Position numbers and translations under genes: made by a program. Under the pieces are notes generated by a model. It had not been told where the DNA came from. It did not search any database and saw only the letters and a program-made list of their open reading frames with translations. Source: Hongsoonwoonella zoysiae (lineage in GTDB: Bacteria > Pseudomonadota > Alphaproteobacteria > Rhizobiales > Stappiaceae). From it: a DNA stretch of 64,000 nt. Position 1 is the stretch's first letter; each line of letters begins with the position of its first letter. Shown here in pieces: positions 26,298 to 34,879 of the stretch. The stretch spans positions 1,119,236 through 1,183,235 of the forward strand of contig NZ_JABRXF010000001.1 of NCBI RefSeq assembly GCF_013266695.1. Direction: 5' to 3'.

Positions 26298-26678
26298 TCA
26301 ACCTTGTTCCGCCGTCCCGTCTTCCGTGATCCAGACGCGCGCTTCTTCCGCTTCCGCCTTGGAAAACATCTTCAGCTCGAACGGCATGATCGGCCTCAGG
26401 AACGCATAGGCGCGTTTCACCCAGTCCGCGTCGGAAACGATGGCGATCCGCCCCCAGCTCATGAGATGGCGCGTGCCGAACACCGCGTCTTCCAGGATCA
26501 GCCCCATGCTGGGGTCGGCATCGTCCTCGATCTGGATGAAGACCCGCACCTTCACATGCTTTGCCATTGCCGCTTCTGCTGCGGGCACGACCGTTTGCAC
26601 ATAATCGGCGCGCGTGACCGCGCCGCTTGCGCGCACCGCCACCACGTAATCGGGAAAACTCGTCAGCTGTTCGATCAT
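26298..26678 (-). CDS. SpoIIAA-like STAS/SEC14-domain protein
   Basis: A 126-residue protein of the SpoIIAA-like group (GAVTRADYVQTVVPAAEAAM, then VRVFIQIEDDADPSMGLILEDA, GRIAIVSDADWVKRA). These are small cytoplasmic domains of unknown role. AAGGGGAAAGCC just upstream of ATG 26678 supports the start. Confidence 0.8.
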   Translation of the reverse strand: MIEQLTSFPDYVVAVRASGAVTRADYVQTVVPAAEAAMAKHVKVRVFIQIEDDADPSMGLILEDAVFGTRHLMSWGRIAIVSDADWVKRAYAFLRPIMPFELKMFSKAEAEEARVWITEDGTAEQG

Positions 26679-26756
26679 GGCTTTCCCCTTCGTGCATGTT
26701 ACCTGCCGGATGAGGTATGACGACAACTTTGCATGGAAAGGGCGAAAAACGCTACG

Positions 26757-27485
26757 TCATGTCGTCAAGGCTGCGCCCTCGCCGTCCCAGTCGCCCCAGC
26801 CGGGGAAGGAAAGCGGTTCGTCGTGCGCGATGGTTTCAAGCCGGGATTTCCAGTTTTCAAGGTGGCCGTTCAAGAGCGCGTCGAACGCCCCGTCATCGGC
26901 ATATGAATAGCCATGACCGGCGACGCCGAAAGCCAGGAACGGCGGCAGCACGGCAAACCCCATGTAGTGCAGGGAATAGTGAACCGGCCACAACAGACGC
27001 TCGATGTCGCCGCCGCGTCCGCCCGGACCCATGGCGGCGGCCGGTGCGCCCGTGGTCAGCGAAGCGATGGCGCGCCTGCCTTTGAAATAGCCCCGCTCGT
27101 AGCGCATCCGGCTTGTGTAAAGCCCACCGTTGACGAACACCCGGTCCATCCAGCCCTTCAGCATCGCCGGCATCTGGTGCCACCAGAGCGGAAACTGGAA
27201 TATCACGAGATCGGCCCGCTCCAGCCGTTCGATCTCGCGTGCGACATCCGCAGGCAGTTGGCCTGCCTCACTGGCGTGACGCTGTTCCGCCAATGGCGAG
27301 AACGTTCCGCCGTCGACCCTCGGGCTGTAGTGTTCGCCCCGCTCGACGGGGTCGAAGCCTTGAGCATATAGGTCGGACAGGGTGACGTTATGACCTTCGC
27401 ACGCAAGGCTTTCGCGCGCGGCCCGCGTCATCGCGCCGTTGAACGAGGCCGGCTCCGGGTGAACGTGAACGATATGGACTTGCAT
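26757..27485 (-). CDS. flavodoxin-like NAD(P)H oxidoreductase
   Basis: A 242-residue NQO1/KefF-type FMN flavoprotein. MQVHIVHVHPEPASFNGAM is the phosphate-binding start, FQFPLWWHQMPAMLKGWMDRVF is the family hallmark, and TTGAPAAAMGPGG is the second flavin loop. It probably reduces quinones or xenobiotics. A LysR gene is divergent 110 bases away, the usual arrangement for its regulator. Confidence 0.9.
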   Translation of the reverse strand: MQVHIVHVHPEPASFNGAMTRAARESLACEGHNVTLSDLYAQGFDPVERGEHYSPRVDGGTFSPLAEQRHASEAGQLPADVAREIERLERADLVIFQFPLWWHQMPAMLKGWMDRVFVNGGLYTSRMRYERGYFKGRRAIASLTTGAPAAAMGPGGRGGDIERLLWPVHYSLHYMGFAVLPPFLAFGVAGHGYSYADDGAFDALLNGHLENWKSRLETIAHDEPLSFPGWGDWDGEGAALTT

Positions 27486-27595
27486 CGGCGTCTGCTCCGT
27501 GTCCTTGCGGGCGTAACTTGATGGAGGTGCGGAGCAGGCTATATCGTTCGTTATTGGAGGATAATTCCCAAAATCTGCCGATTCGATTTGCAAAA

Positions 27596-28489
27596 ATGAA
27601 CAACAAACTTGCCTGGGACGACCTGAAGCTGATCCTCGCCATTGTTGAGGCCGGCACGCTTTCGGGCGCGGGGCGCGCGCTCGGCTGCAGCCATGCGACC
27701 GTTTTCCGCCGGCTTGGCGATGTGGAAACACGGCTTGGCGCGAGGCTGTTCGAGCGTTCGCGTTCGGGATACGAAGCGACGCCCGCCGGAGAGGAGGCGG
27801 CGGATGCCGCGCGCGACATGGCGGCATCCGTTGCGGATCTGGAACGGCGCATCGCCGGGCGTGACCTGAGGCCATCAGGCACCGTTCGCGTGACGACGAC
27901 CGACACGCTTCTTGCCGGCCTGCTTGCCCCGGTCTTCGTCGAATTCCAGCGTTCCTTTCCCGAAATCGGCCTTGAAATCGCGGTGTCGAACGACGTTTTC
28001 AGCCTTTCCAAACGGGAGGCGGATATCGCCATCCGTCCGTCAGATACCCCTCCGGATACTCTCGTCGGGCGCAAGGCGGGGCGTATCGCCCAGGCGATCT
28101 ATGCGGCGACCGACCTCGCCACAAAGCTCGAATCGGGGGACGGTTTCGCCTGCGGCTGGATCGGGCCGGACGAACGCATGGTCTATCCAGCTCTGCGCCG
28201 CTGGTTTACCGGGCGGAATCTCGACAAAAAATGCCAAATGCGGCTCGATACCATCCTCGGCATTCATGCGGCAGTGCGAGCGGGCGCGGGCCTTGCCGTC
28301 CTGCCCTGTTACCTTGCCGAAGGCGATGCCGCGCTCCGGCGCATCGGCGCGCCCCTGCCGGAGCTTGCGGTGGATCTCTGGATCCTGACGCATCAGGACC
28401 TGCGCAAGGCCGCGCGCATCCGCGCCTTCATGGATTTCACCTTCGAGGAAATATCGGCGCGCGGGGATAGCCTTGCAGGCGTTGCGTAA
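27596..28489 (+). CDS. LysR family transcriptional regulator
   Basis: A 297-residue LysR protein: N-terminal wHTH (KLAWDDLKLILAIVEAGTLSG, then CSHATVFRRLGDVETRLG), then a periplasmic-binding-like effector domain from about residue 90. Divergent from the NQO-type oxidoreductase gene, which is its probable target. A short TTAT-N6-ATAA pair lies in the gap at 27551-27564. ATG 27596 is chosen by homology; the frame opens at 27518. Confidence 0.9.
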   Translation: MNNKLAWDDLKLILAIVEAGTLSGAGRALGCSHATVFRRLGDVETRLGARLFERSRSGYEATPAGEEAADAARDMAASVADLERRIAGRDLRPSGTVRVTTTDTLLAGLLAPVFVEFQRSFPEIGLEIAVSNDVFSLSKREADIAIRPSDTPPDTLVGRKAGRIAQAIYAATDLATKLESGDGFACGWIGPDERMVYPALRRWFTGRNLDKKCQMRLDTILGIHAAVRAGAGLAVLPCYLAEGDAALRRIGAPLPELAVDLWILTHQDLRKAARIRAFMDFTFEEISARGDSLAGVA

Positions 28490-28580
28490 AAGCCTTGCCG
28501 CCGCACTCCGGCCTTCTATTTGCAGAAATTGCCTTTGCCGCGACTGGCCGAGAGGATTGGCCGAGAGAAGGAGACCGGGA

Positions 28581-29321
28581 ATGATCCATCGGATGTTCGT
28601 CCGCCTGGCGGGGCTTCTCGCGTTTTTCTTCCTCGGCCAGATCGCCCTCGCGCAGGACGGCAAGACGGTCGATATCGAGCTTGTTCTGCTGGCGGATGCC
28701 ACCGGCTCCATCGACAATGCCGAAATCCGCTTCCAGCGGGAAGGCTACGCCCGGGCGATCACCGACCCTTCGGTGATTGCGGCCATCACGAGCGGCATCC
28801 ACGGGCGCATCGCCGTTACCTATGTCGAATGGGGAAGTGCCGAATCGCAGGAAGTCGTCGTCGGCTGGACGGTTGTGGACGGCGAGGTATCCGCCAACCG
28901 CTTTGCGAGCGCCCTTCTTGAGCCGCCGCGCCGCGCCTTCGGGCGCAACGCCATAGGTGCCGCCCTTTTGTTCGGCAAGGCGCTGATCGACCAAAATGAC
29001 ATTCAGGGCGTGAAGCGCGTGATCGACCTTTCCGCCGACAGCGCCAACAACTGGAACGGCCCGCCGATCGAGGAAGCGCGCGAGATCGTCGTCTTGTCGG
29101 GTATCGTCATCAACGGCCTCGCCGTTCTCTGCCGGCACTGTTCGGGGCGTCCCGCCGCCTACAACCTTGAGGACGCCTTCGCCGCCCGCATCATCGGCGG
29201 GCCGGGCTCCTTCGTGATTACCGCCGACGAACATACGACGTTTTCCGAAGCCGTGCGCCGGAAGCTGATCCTGGAAATAGCCGGGCCGGCTTCGGACCGG
29301 AAATTTGCCGAAGCTGACTGA
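28581..29321 (+). CDS. exported DUF1194 protein (von Willebrand A-like)
   Basis: A 246-residue protein with a signal peptide (LAGLLAFFFLGQIALAQ) and a DUF1194/vWA-type domain. VDIELVLLADATGSIDNAEI holds a MIDAS-like DxTxS motif; DLSADSANNWNG resembles the second metal loop. The family is exported and likely binds a protein partner; role unknown. AAGGAG lies before ATG 28581. It begins about 90 bases after the LysR stop. Confidence 0.87.
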   Translation: MIHRMFVRLAGLLAFFFLGQIALAQDGKTVDIELVLLADATGSIDNAEIRFQREGYARAITDPSVIAAITSGIHGRIAVTYVEWGSAESQEVVVGWTVVDGEVSANRFASALLEPPRRAFGRNAIGAALLFGKALIDQNDIQGVKRVIDLSADSANNWNGPPIEEAREIVVLSGIVINGLAVLCRHCSGRPAAYNLEDAFAARIIGGPGSFVITADEHTTFSEAVRRKLILEIAGPASDRKFAEAD

Positions 29322-29369
29322 AAACCAGGGACCAGACCCCAATCGCCAGACAAAACGAGGAGGGAATTA

Positions 29370-30278
29370 ATGAACGACCAGACGCCGATACGCCGCAAGA
29401 CGGCAAAGGATTTTCCGCAGGAACTTCTCGACCTTTACGATTATTACGCCCACGGCAAGATCACCAAGCGCGAATTCCTGGACCGCGCGGCGAAATTCGC
29501 CGTTGCGGGCGTGACCGCAGCCGCCCTTCTGAAAGAGCTTTCGCCGGATTACGCGCTTGCCCGGCAGGTTGCGCCGGACGACCCGGACATCGCGACGAGC
29601 CACATCACCTATCCCTCACCCAACGGCCACGGCGAGGTGAACGCCTATCTGGTGCGCCCGGCCGGTGTCGACGACAAGCTGCCGGCCATTCTCGTCATTC
29701 ACGAAAACCGGGGCCTCAATCCCTATATCGAGGATGTCGCGCGCAGGCTCGGCAAGGCGGGTTTCATGGCGATGGCGCCGGACGGGCTCACCTCCGTCGG
29801 CGGTTATCCGGGCAATGACGACGAGGGGCGCGAATTGCAGCGCACCGTCGACCGGGAAAAGCTGTTGAACGACTTTTTCGCCGGCTTCGAATTCCTGCTG
29901 AACCATGACGAGAGCACCGGCAAGGTGGGCGCCGTGGGCTTTTGCTACGGCGGCGGCGTGGTGAACGCGATCGCGGTCGCCTATCCGGAGCTTGCCGCCG
30001 GCGTGCCCTTCTACGGGCGCCAGCCCGCGGCCGAGGATGTTTCGCAGATCGAAGCGCCGCTTCTCATCCAGTACGCGGAGCTTGACGAGCGCATCAACGC
30101 CGGCTGGCCGGCTTACAAGCAGGCGCTTGACGAAGCGGGCAAGACCTACACCATGCATATGTACAAAGGCGTCAACCACGGCTTCCACAACGACACGACG
30201 CCGCGCTACGACAAGGATGCGGCGACGCTTGCCGAGGAACGCACCATCGCCTTTTTCAGGCAGCATTTGACCGACTGA
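29370..30278 (+). CDS. dienelactone hydrolase family protein, exported
   Basis: A 302-residue alpha/beta hydrolase. Residues about 30-62 hold [22 protein letters not shown], a KR-type Tat-like or anchor segment. The DLH triad is visible: Cys in GFCYGGG, Asp in AELDERIN, His in [10 protein letters not shown]. The first block [19 protein letters not shown] is typical of carboxymethylenebutenolidase-like enzymes. Substrate unknown; ester or lactone hydrolysis in the periplasm is inferred. GAGGAGGG precedes ATG 29370 closely. Confidence 0.88.
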   Translation: MNDQTPIRRKTAKDFPQELLDLYDYYAHGKITKREFLDRAAKFAVAGVTAAALLKELSPDYALARQVAPDDPDIATSHITYPSPNGHGEVNAYLVRPAGVDDKLPAILVIHENRGLNPYIEDVARRLGKAGFMAMAPDGLTSVGGYPGNDDEGRELQRTVDREKLLNDFFAGFEFLLNHDESTGKVGAVGFCYGGGVVNAIAVAYPELAAGVPFYGRQPAAEDVSQIEAPLLIQYAELDERINAGWPAYKQALDEAGKTYTMHMYKGVNHGFHNDTTPRYDKDAATLAEERTIAFFRQHLTD

Positions 30279-30286
30279 ACAAGAAT

Positions 30287-30309
30287 GCCGGGGCGGCGGG
30301 CGCCCCGGC
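30287..30309 (+). terminator. GC-rich hairpin after the dienelactone hydrolase gene
   Basis: GCCGGGGCG (30287-30295) and CGCCCCGGC (30301-30309), perfect 9-bp stem, five-base loop, no T-tract. It lies between two genes of the same direction and may attenuate read-through. Confidence 0.45.
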
Positions 30310-30342
30310 CATCTCCCGCCAACGCGAATGTAAGAGGCTCTA

Positions 30343-30915
30343 TTGACCGACAGAGGCGATACGGAAACCGCACTTGAAAGCCGTACCGGCCTGCCGGAGG
30401 AACTGCGCGTTCTGGCGCAAGCGCTGCCGCGCGCCGACTGGCCGCGCCACGCCAATTTCGATGGCCTCACCCGCTTCTGGCTGGAACGCCACGTGATGTT
30501 TCGCGAGGTGCTTTCCCGGATTGCGGCGGAGACGGATGCCTTTTCGGCGGGCGATATGGAGGCGCGAAGCTACGGGCAGAGACTGTCGCGGCTTGCCGGT
30601 TTCTTCGTCCAGCAGCTTCATGAGCATCACCACATAGAGGATGCGCATTATTTCCCCGAGCTTGAGCGGCTCGACGAGCGGCTGAAGCGCGGCTTTGCGA
30701 TCCTGGACCTCGACCATCATTCGCTCGACCGGAGCCTGCGAACATTCGCGGCAGATACGAATGAGGTGTTGGACGCCATTCGTGACGGGGGCGCGGCCAT
30801 CGAACGGGCGAAGGCCTATCGCGATGAGTTCGCCCCGTTCGAGCGGATGCTGGTGCGCCACCTGGAGGACGAGGAGGAGATTATCGTTCCACTCCTTTTG
30901 AAATATGGCGGATAA
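30343..30915 (+). CDS. hemerythrin-like domain protein
   Basis: A 190-residue helical protein with the HHE pattern: QLHEHHHIEDAHYFPEL, LDLDHHSLDRSL and VRHLEDEEEIIVPLLL. It should bind a di-iron centre and sense or store O2, NO or iron. TTG 30343 is used because GAGGC lies just upstream and no ATG fits before the first helix; the start is therefore less sure. Confidence 0.82.
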   Translation: MTDRGDTETALESRTGLPEELRVLAQALPRADWPRHANFDGLTRFWLERHVMFREVLSRIAAETDAFSAGDMEARSYGQRLSRLAGFFVQQLHEHHHIEDAHYFPELERLDERLKRGFAILDLDHHSLDRSLRTFAADTNEVLDAIRDGGAAIERAKAYRDEFAPFERMLVRHLEDEEEIIVPLLLKYGG

Positions 30916-31158
30916 CAGCCGTTTTTCTATTTCAAGGCGTGGAATTTCGGGTTTATGCAGCGATTGTTCTTGTAATCGGCAGCATAAAAGTCCATATATC
31001 GCCCATCGATATTTGGCCGGACTACTGGGCCGCGACGCCTCGTTTGACTACGAGTAGCACGTTTCAGACTTCTTCCAAGATCGACAAGCCGAAACAAGGA
31101 TCGCGCAAGTTCTGCGTGCCCTGTTTCACGTGCAAATTCCGTAAAACGAGGTATTCCC

Positions 31159-31368
31159 ATGGATAACGGCACAGTCAAGTTCTACAACAGCCAGAAGGGC
31201 TTCGGCTTCATTCAGCCCACGAACGGCGCGAAGGACGTTTTCGTTCACGCGACCGCTTTGGAGCGCGCCGGCATCTTCGGCCTGAACGAAGGCGATAAGG
31301 TGAACTACACGACGCGCGAAGATCAGCGCAGCGGCAAGATCGCCGTCGACGCGATCGAACTCGCGTAA
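31159..31368 (+). CDS. cold-shock protein (CspA family)
   Basis: A 69-residue cold-shock domain with both RNA-binding motifs, KGFGFI and DVFVHAT. It is an RNA/ssDNA chaperone. The 243-base region before it (30916-31158) has no plausible gene and probably contains a long 5' leader, as is usual for cspA-type genes. A strong terminator follows. Confidence 0.95.
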   Translation: MDNGTVKFYNSQKGFGFIQPTNGAKDVFVHATALERAGIFGLNEGDKVNYTTREDQRSGKIAVDAIELA

Positions 31369-31407
31369 CGGGTTCTCCCGTTCATCGGAGCGACAAGCTC
31401 TGAAAGA

Positions 31408-31441
31408 AACCGCGGCAGCACACGCTCGCCGCGGTTTTTTT
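31408..31441 (+). terminator. intrinsic terminator after the cold-shock gene
   Basis: AACCGCGGC (31408-31416) and GCCGCGGTT (31428-31436) form a 9-bp stem followed by a run of T to 31441. Confidence 0.88.
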
Positions 31442-31459
31442 ATGTGTCTTTTTTATGCG

Positions 31460-32047
31460 TCAAAGCGGTTTCGTCATCAAAACCCAGTTTTCACCGTCGT
31501 TCTTCCAGCCTTCCTTCACCATCGGGCGGGAAGCGATTTCGCGGTAGCCGCAGCGTTCGTAAAGCTTTCGCGCGCGCATGTTGGCGTCCGACACGATCAG
31601 GCTCATTCCCGATTTGCCGAGCTTGCGCCCCGTCTCCTCGGCAAGCTTCAGAAGTTCGCTGCCAAGGCCGAGGCCGCGACACTCCGGCAGCACGGCCAGA
31701 ACGTTCACGTACCATGTGTCAGGCGCAAGGTTCTCAAGCTCCTGAAGGGGCACGAACATCGCCGGCGTATCGTCGCCGACAGGCTCCGGCGCATCCGCCG
31801 TCTCGTAGCCGATCAGGCAGCCGGCGGGTTTGCCGTCGTGCTCGATGATGGTGGCATTGCAATAGGAGAACGAGCCTTCCTCGCGCGCGGCACGCATGCG
31901 GCCCACGTCCCACGGCGTCTGGCCGGGTTCGGCCATGCCGGCCCAGAGATAAAGCGGAAGGCCCTCGCCGGCCTGGTTGACCAGTTCGGCCAGCACCGGC
32001 GCATCGGCTTTCGTCGCGGGGCGGATGGTGTTCACGGCGGTCGTCAT
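31460..32047 (-). CDS. GNAT family N-acetyltransferase
   Basis: A 195-residue GNAT protein. IRPATKADAPVLAELVNQA is the first strand-helix, VLPECRGLGLGSELLKLAEE the acetyl-CoA pocket (R/Q-x2-G-x-G/A pattern RGLGLG), and NMRARKLYERCGYRE the closing motif. Substrate unknown. It is convergent with the cold-shock gene. Confidence 0.86.
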   Translation of the reverse strand: MTTAVNTIRPATKADAPVLAELVNQAGEGLPLYLWAGMAEPGQTPWDVGRMRAAREEGSFSYCNATIIEHDGKPAGCLIGYETADAPEPVGDDTPAMFVPLQELENLAPDTWYVNVLAVLPECRGLGLGSELLKLAEETGRKLGKSGMSLIVSDANMRARKLYERCGYREIASRPMVKEGWKNDGENWVLMTKPL

Positions 32048-32168
32048 GGCGCTCTCATTCGTTCGTTCATGGATGTCCGAACGCCGCCTGGTCAGGCGGC
32101 ACGAGGCCTGTTTAGGTTTGAAACGGCGATATGCCTGTGATGCGGTTCACAGGCGGTGCTGGCGAGCC

Positions 32169-32441
32169 TCAACTCGATTCATGCGCGAACCAGATCTGCA
32201 CGGGGCTCGAGACGCCGAGCGCGCGCATCCTTTCCGCAAGACCTTCCGAACTCGCGAATTTTTTGGCGTGCTCCAGCGTGTCGAAATCATGCATGACGGT
32301 GATGTCGTTCGGGTCGTCCGAGGAGCGGTAGACGGCGTGGTCCAGCACGCCCCAATCTTTCCGGAACTCCGTGCCCTTGTCGTAGCCGGCCTTCCAGGCA
32401 TCGAAATCCTTCACGGTATGGCGAACGAACAGACGGATCAT
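32169..32441 (-). CDS. small protein, possible antibiotic-biosynthesis-monooxygenase-like fold
   Basis: A 90-residue protein (MIRLFVRHTVKDFDAWKAGYD). The start resembles small alpha+beta-barrel (ABM/DUF1330-like) proteins: a first strand, then D.F..WK..YD. No catalytic residues can be named. GAGG lies before ATG 32441. Function not assigned. Confidence 0.65.
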   Translation of the reverse strand: MIRLFVRHTVKDFDAWKAGYDKGTEFRKDWGVLDHAVYRSSDDPNDITVMHDFDTLEHAKKFASSEGLAERMRALGVSSPVQIWFAHESS

Positions 32442-32561
32442 GTCGGCCTCCCGGGCTTGGCGCGCTATAGATCGCAAATTGCCCATAGGGAAAGTTAACA
32501 TACTCGGCGCGTTTTCTGTGCCGCGATATCCCGCATGTCATTTCCGGCTTGATAGATACCC

Positions 32562-33530
32562 TCACTCCTTCGCAAAAACCGCCAGTACAATCGGGAGGGC
32601 CCAACGTCGATTGCCAAATACAGGTTGCAGTAACTGGATTTCGTCATCCTCTGTGGCGGTCTCCCACGCACCGCAGAAATCGCGCGTGTAGCCAAGTCGA
32701 TTGATCGCCTGACAGGCCACAGGTCCACCATCGAGGTTGAGCGCAATCGACAGGTTGAGAGGAGCCGCTTTCAAGAACGAGGAAAGGCGCTGAAGCGAGA
32801 AATATGCGTCTTTCGTCGTGCCGATGACGATCATACCTTGATTGTCCTTGGCAACAAAACTTCGGTTCGCCAACCAACGAGGATTTGATTTTACTTGTTG
32901 CGGGCGGTCTTTTGCGACGAGAAGAGGATATGACACCATTCCGTGATCCGCATTTTTCAGGACCGAATGCCAATCTTTTTCGTGAAGATCGTGGATTGCG
33001 ACTTTGCCATCTTCGACGACAAAAGCTCCGTGCGTCGCTGAATATTCCGTTGGCCCCAGCAGGGCTCCGTTGCTCACAAGCGGTGTGTCGGGCCGACCAT
33101 AGCGGTCATAATAGCTTCCATTGACAAGGAGAACGGCATCCGTTCGCTCCACCCAACCGTCCAGATCGAGGTTGCCCGCAGGAGAGGTAAGGACTTCGAA
33201 TTGAAAGTGCTCCGGATCAATTCGCGCCAGCAGAAATCTATCGACCTCTATTTGATCGACCATGACAGGCAATTCCGCCACTTCGAGACCGCGGTCCACT
33301 TCTTGCCACTTAAGTTCACCCGGTTTCGCTTCGAGTGCATCGTTCGCCAGCGCTGTCCGCATTGACGAAGAAATTCTTAAATCATCTTCCTCAACGCCGA
33401 CCCAGGTCGTTCCGCCCCTAAGCAGAACTGCGTTTATGCCGTAAGTCCCCGCGTAAAGATAAAATGCCCCCACAATCAAGCCTGAGACCGCAACGCAAAC
33501 AGTCAACCCAATCAGGAATATTCGTCGCAT
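32562..33530 (-). CDS. phosphodiester glycosidase (NAGPA-like) family protein
   Basis: A 322-residue protein with an N-terminal membrane anchor or signal (FLIGLTVCVAVSGLIVGAFYLYAG) and a NAGPA-like domain: VLLVNGSYYDRYGRPDTPLV, VIGTTKDAY, and NLSIALNLDGGPVA. Such domains cleave sugar phosphodiesters, in bacteria often in cell-envelope polymers. The gene is visibly AT-richer with different codon choices from its neighbours, which suggests horizontal transfer. The C-terminal tail (LPIVLAVFAKE) is normal for this type. Confidence 0.72.
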   Translation of the reverse strand: MRRIFLIGLTVCVAVSGLIVGAFYLYAGTYGINAVLLRGGTTWVGVEEDDLRISSSMRTALANDALEAKPGELKWQEVDRGLEVAELPVMVDQIEVDRFLLARIDPEHFQFEVLTSPAGNLDLDGWVERTDAVLLVNGSYYDRYGRPDTPLVSNGALLGPTEYSATHGAFVVEDGKVAIHDLHEKDWHSVLKNADHGMVSYPLLVAKDRPQQVKSNPRWLANRSFVAKDNQGMIVIGTTKDAYFSLQRLSSFLKAAPLNLSIALNLDGGPVACQAINRLGYTRDFCGAWETATEDDEIQLLQPVFGNRRWALPIVLAVFAKE

Positions 33531-33878
33531 TGTTTATACACCACTCATAATTGCAATATTTCCCTCGTACTGAGGCAAAATGGCGAATAAGTGGCAGAAT
33601 ATTCTTTTACAATTTTAGCGCGTTTTGACCGTTCAGATACGTCGCTTCGCGGTGCCTCTCAGAAGTTGAGGTTATGACAAGTTGCTTCAAGAGCAGGAGA
33701 GGCTGGCACGAATGCGCCGGGCGAGGGCAGCTTCGACTAATTGTTGCGGCAAAAACCGCACACCCTCACCCCGGCCCTCTCCCTTCAAGGGAGAGGGGGC
33801 GCCTGTGTCGTGTGCTTTAGTTTGTCAGGAAATACAGCATTTGCGCCACGTTACGCAGGCATGAATTGGCACTGCCCC
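33531..33878. other. 348-base gene-free region with low-GC part and a palindromic repeat
   Basis: The first 150 bases (33531-33680) are AT-rich and probably contain the promoter of the minus-strand glycosidase-like gene. The rest holds an extragenic palindrome at about 33761-33797. I see no coding frame of note and no RNA gene. Confidence 0.6.
33761..33797. repeat. extragenic palindrome (CCCTCACCCCGGCCCTCTCCC type)
   Basis: CCCTCTCCC (33775-33783) and GGGAGAGGG (33789-33797) form a perfect stem with loop TTCAA, preceded by CACCCTCACCCCGG. This element is common in intergenic regions of many Proteobacteria (from general knowledge). It lies at the edge of the AT-rich segment. Confidence 0.7.
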
Positions 33879-33901
33879 TCACCCCGACCGTCTTTCTCCC
33901 G
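33872..33901. repeat. diverged partial copy of the same palindrome
   Basis: CCCCTCACCCCGACCGTCT and the following TTCTCCC repeat the left arm of the element at 33761. The right arm is missing. The copy covers the stop codon of the GH25 gene, so the last residues (RRSG) are coded by it. Confidence 0.5.
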
Positions 33902-34604
33902 TCAGCCATTCTTCCCACTCAGAGCGGGTGCCGTAGAAGACGTTACGGTCGACCGGGCCGTCGATGCCGTCGACCTCGCCTTCCGCCGTGTACTGCCAGA
34001 AGGTCCAGCCGTCGCGGCCGTCGTATTTGTGGCGCGGGTGGCTGGCGACGGAGCGTAGCCAGAACTCATAGCCGTTCTTCTCGCCCACCAGCCGCTCGCG
34101 GTGAAAGTCGACCGAGGAATAGATGATCGGCTTCTTGCCGTAATGCGCCTCGACCGTGTGGAGGAAGGCCTTCATCTCGCGGATGACCTCATCCTTGCCG
34201 GGGCGCTTCTTGCAGGTCTTGGAATGGCCGTTCCATTCCATATCGAGGACGGGGGGCAGCGCGTCCGGGTCGTAAGGCACGTTCTCGATGAACCATTGCG
34301 CCTGTTCCAGCCCCGTGCGGCAGAAGTAATAGAAGTGGTAGGCACCGCGCGGAATTCCGGCGGCCTTGGCCTTGTACCAGTATTCCATGAACTTCGGGTC
34401 GGCATAGTCGCCGCCCTCCGTCGCCTTGATGAAGGCGAATTCCACATCGTCGCGCTTGGCGGCCCGCCAGTCGATATCGCCCTGGTAGCGCGACACGTCG
34501 ATGCCGTGGATCGCGAAATCCTCCGGCGTGGGGTCCGGAAAATCGTAAACCGCGCAGGCGGCGACGAAAAAAGAGCATAGAAGTGCAAGCACGTGCCTGG
34601 TCAT
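33879..34604 (-). CDS. lipoprotein glycoside hydrolase family 25 (lysozyme)
   Basis: A 241-residue GH25 muramidase. A lipobox FFVAAC at about residues 12-17 marks it as a lipoprotein. GIDVSRYQGDIDW starts the barrel, and PPVLDMEWNG holds the catalytic DxE pair. EFAFIKATEGGDY and FWQYTAEGEVDGIDGPVDRNVF are family motifs. It should cut peptidoglycan, with a role in remodelling. The stop lies in a repeat copy. An intrinsic terminator and a micro-ORF on the same strand lie upstream. Confidence 0.92.
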   Translation of the reverse strand: MTRHVLALLCSFFVAACAVYDFPDPTPEDFAIHGIDVSRYQGDIDWRAAKRDDVEFAFIKATEGGDYADPKFMEYWYKAKAAGIPRGAYHFYYFCRTGLEQAQWFIENVPYDPDALPPVLDMEWNGHSKTCKKRPGKDEVIREMKAFLHTVEAHYGKKPIIYSSVDFHRERLVGEKNGYEFWLRSVASHPRHKYDGRDGWTFWQYTAEGEVDGIDGPVDRNVFYGTRSEWEEWLTGERRSG

Positions 34605-34694
34605 CAGCTTTCCGTTCGATCGGAGCCCCCCAACGATCGAGGCGGAGTGTAGTTCAAACGGTTAACGGGAAACTTACCATAGGGGCGTCCGCGT

Positions 34695-34726
34695 CAAAAA
34701 AAGGGCGGCGCGGGCGCCGGCGCCGC
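34695..34726 (-). terminator. intrinsic terminator upstream of the GH25 gene
   Basis: GCGGCGC (34705-34711) and GCGCCGC (34720-34726) form a stem; the minus strand then reads CC and a run of seven T. It points at a minus-strand transcript that ends before the GH25 gene, such as a short RNA or a premature stop. Confidence 0.65.
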
Positions 34727-34730
34727 GATA

Positions 34731-34781
34731 TCACGAATTCGTGATTAGAATCTTCGGCCATCTTCCGTCGGGGCCTTTCAT
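34731..34781 (-). CDS. 16-codon micro-ORF directly before a terminator
   Basis: MKGPDGRWPKILITNS, with GGGCGGAAGC just upstream of ATG 34781 and TGA at 34731-34733, five bases before the terminator stem. The last codons and stop lie in the palindrome ATCACGAATTCGTGAT (34730-34745). It may be a real small protein, a leader, or chance. It is antisense to nothing and lies between divergent GH25 and xth. Confidence 0.3.
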   Translation of the reverse strand: MKGPDGRWPKILITNS

Positions 34782-34879
34782 GCTTCCGCCCCTTCCGGCT
34801 TGCATCCCCGCGCGAGGACTGGCATCCCCCTGAGAGGGTCTTTTTTGCCGTTTCCTTCCACGAAGATCGAGTTCTCCCC

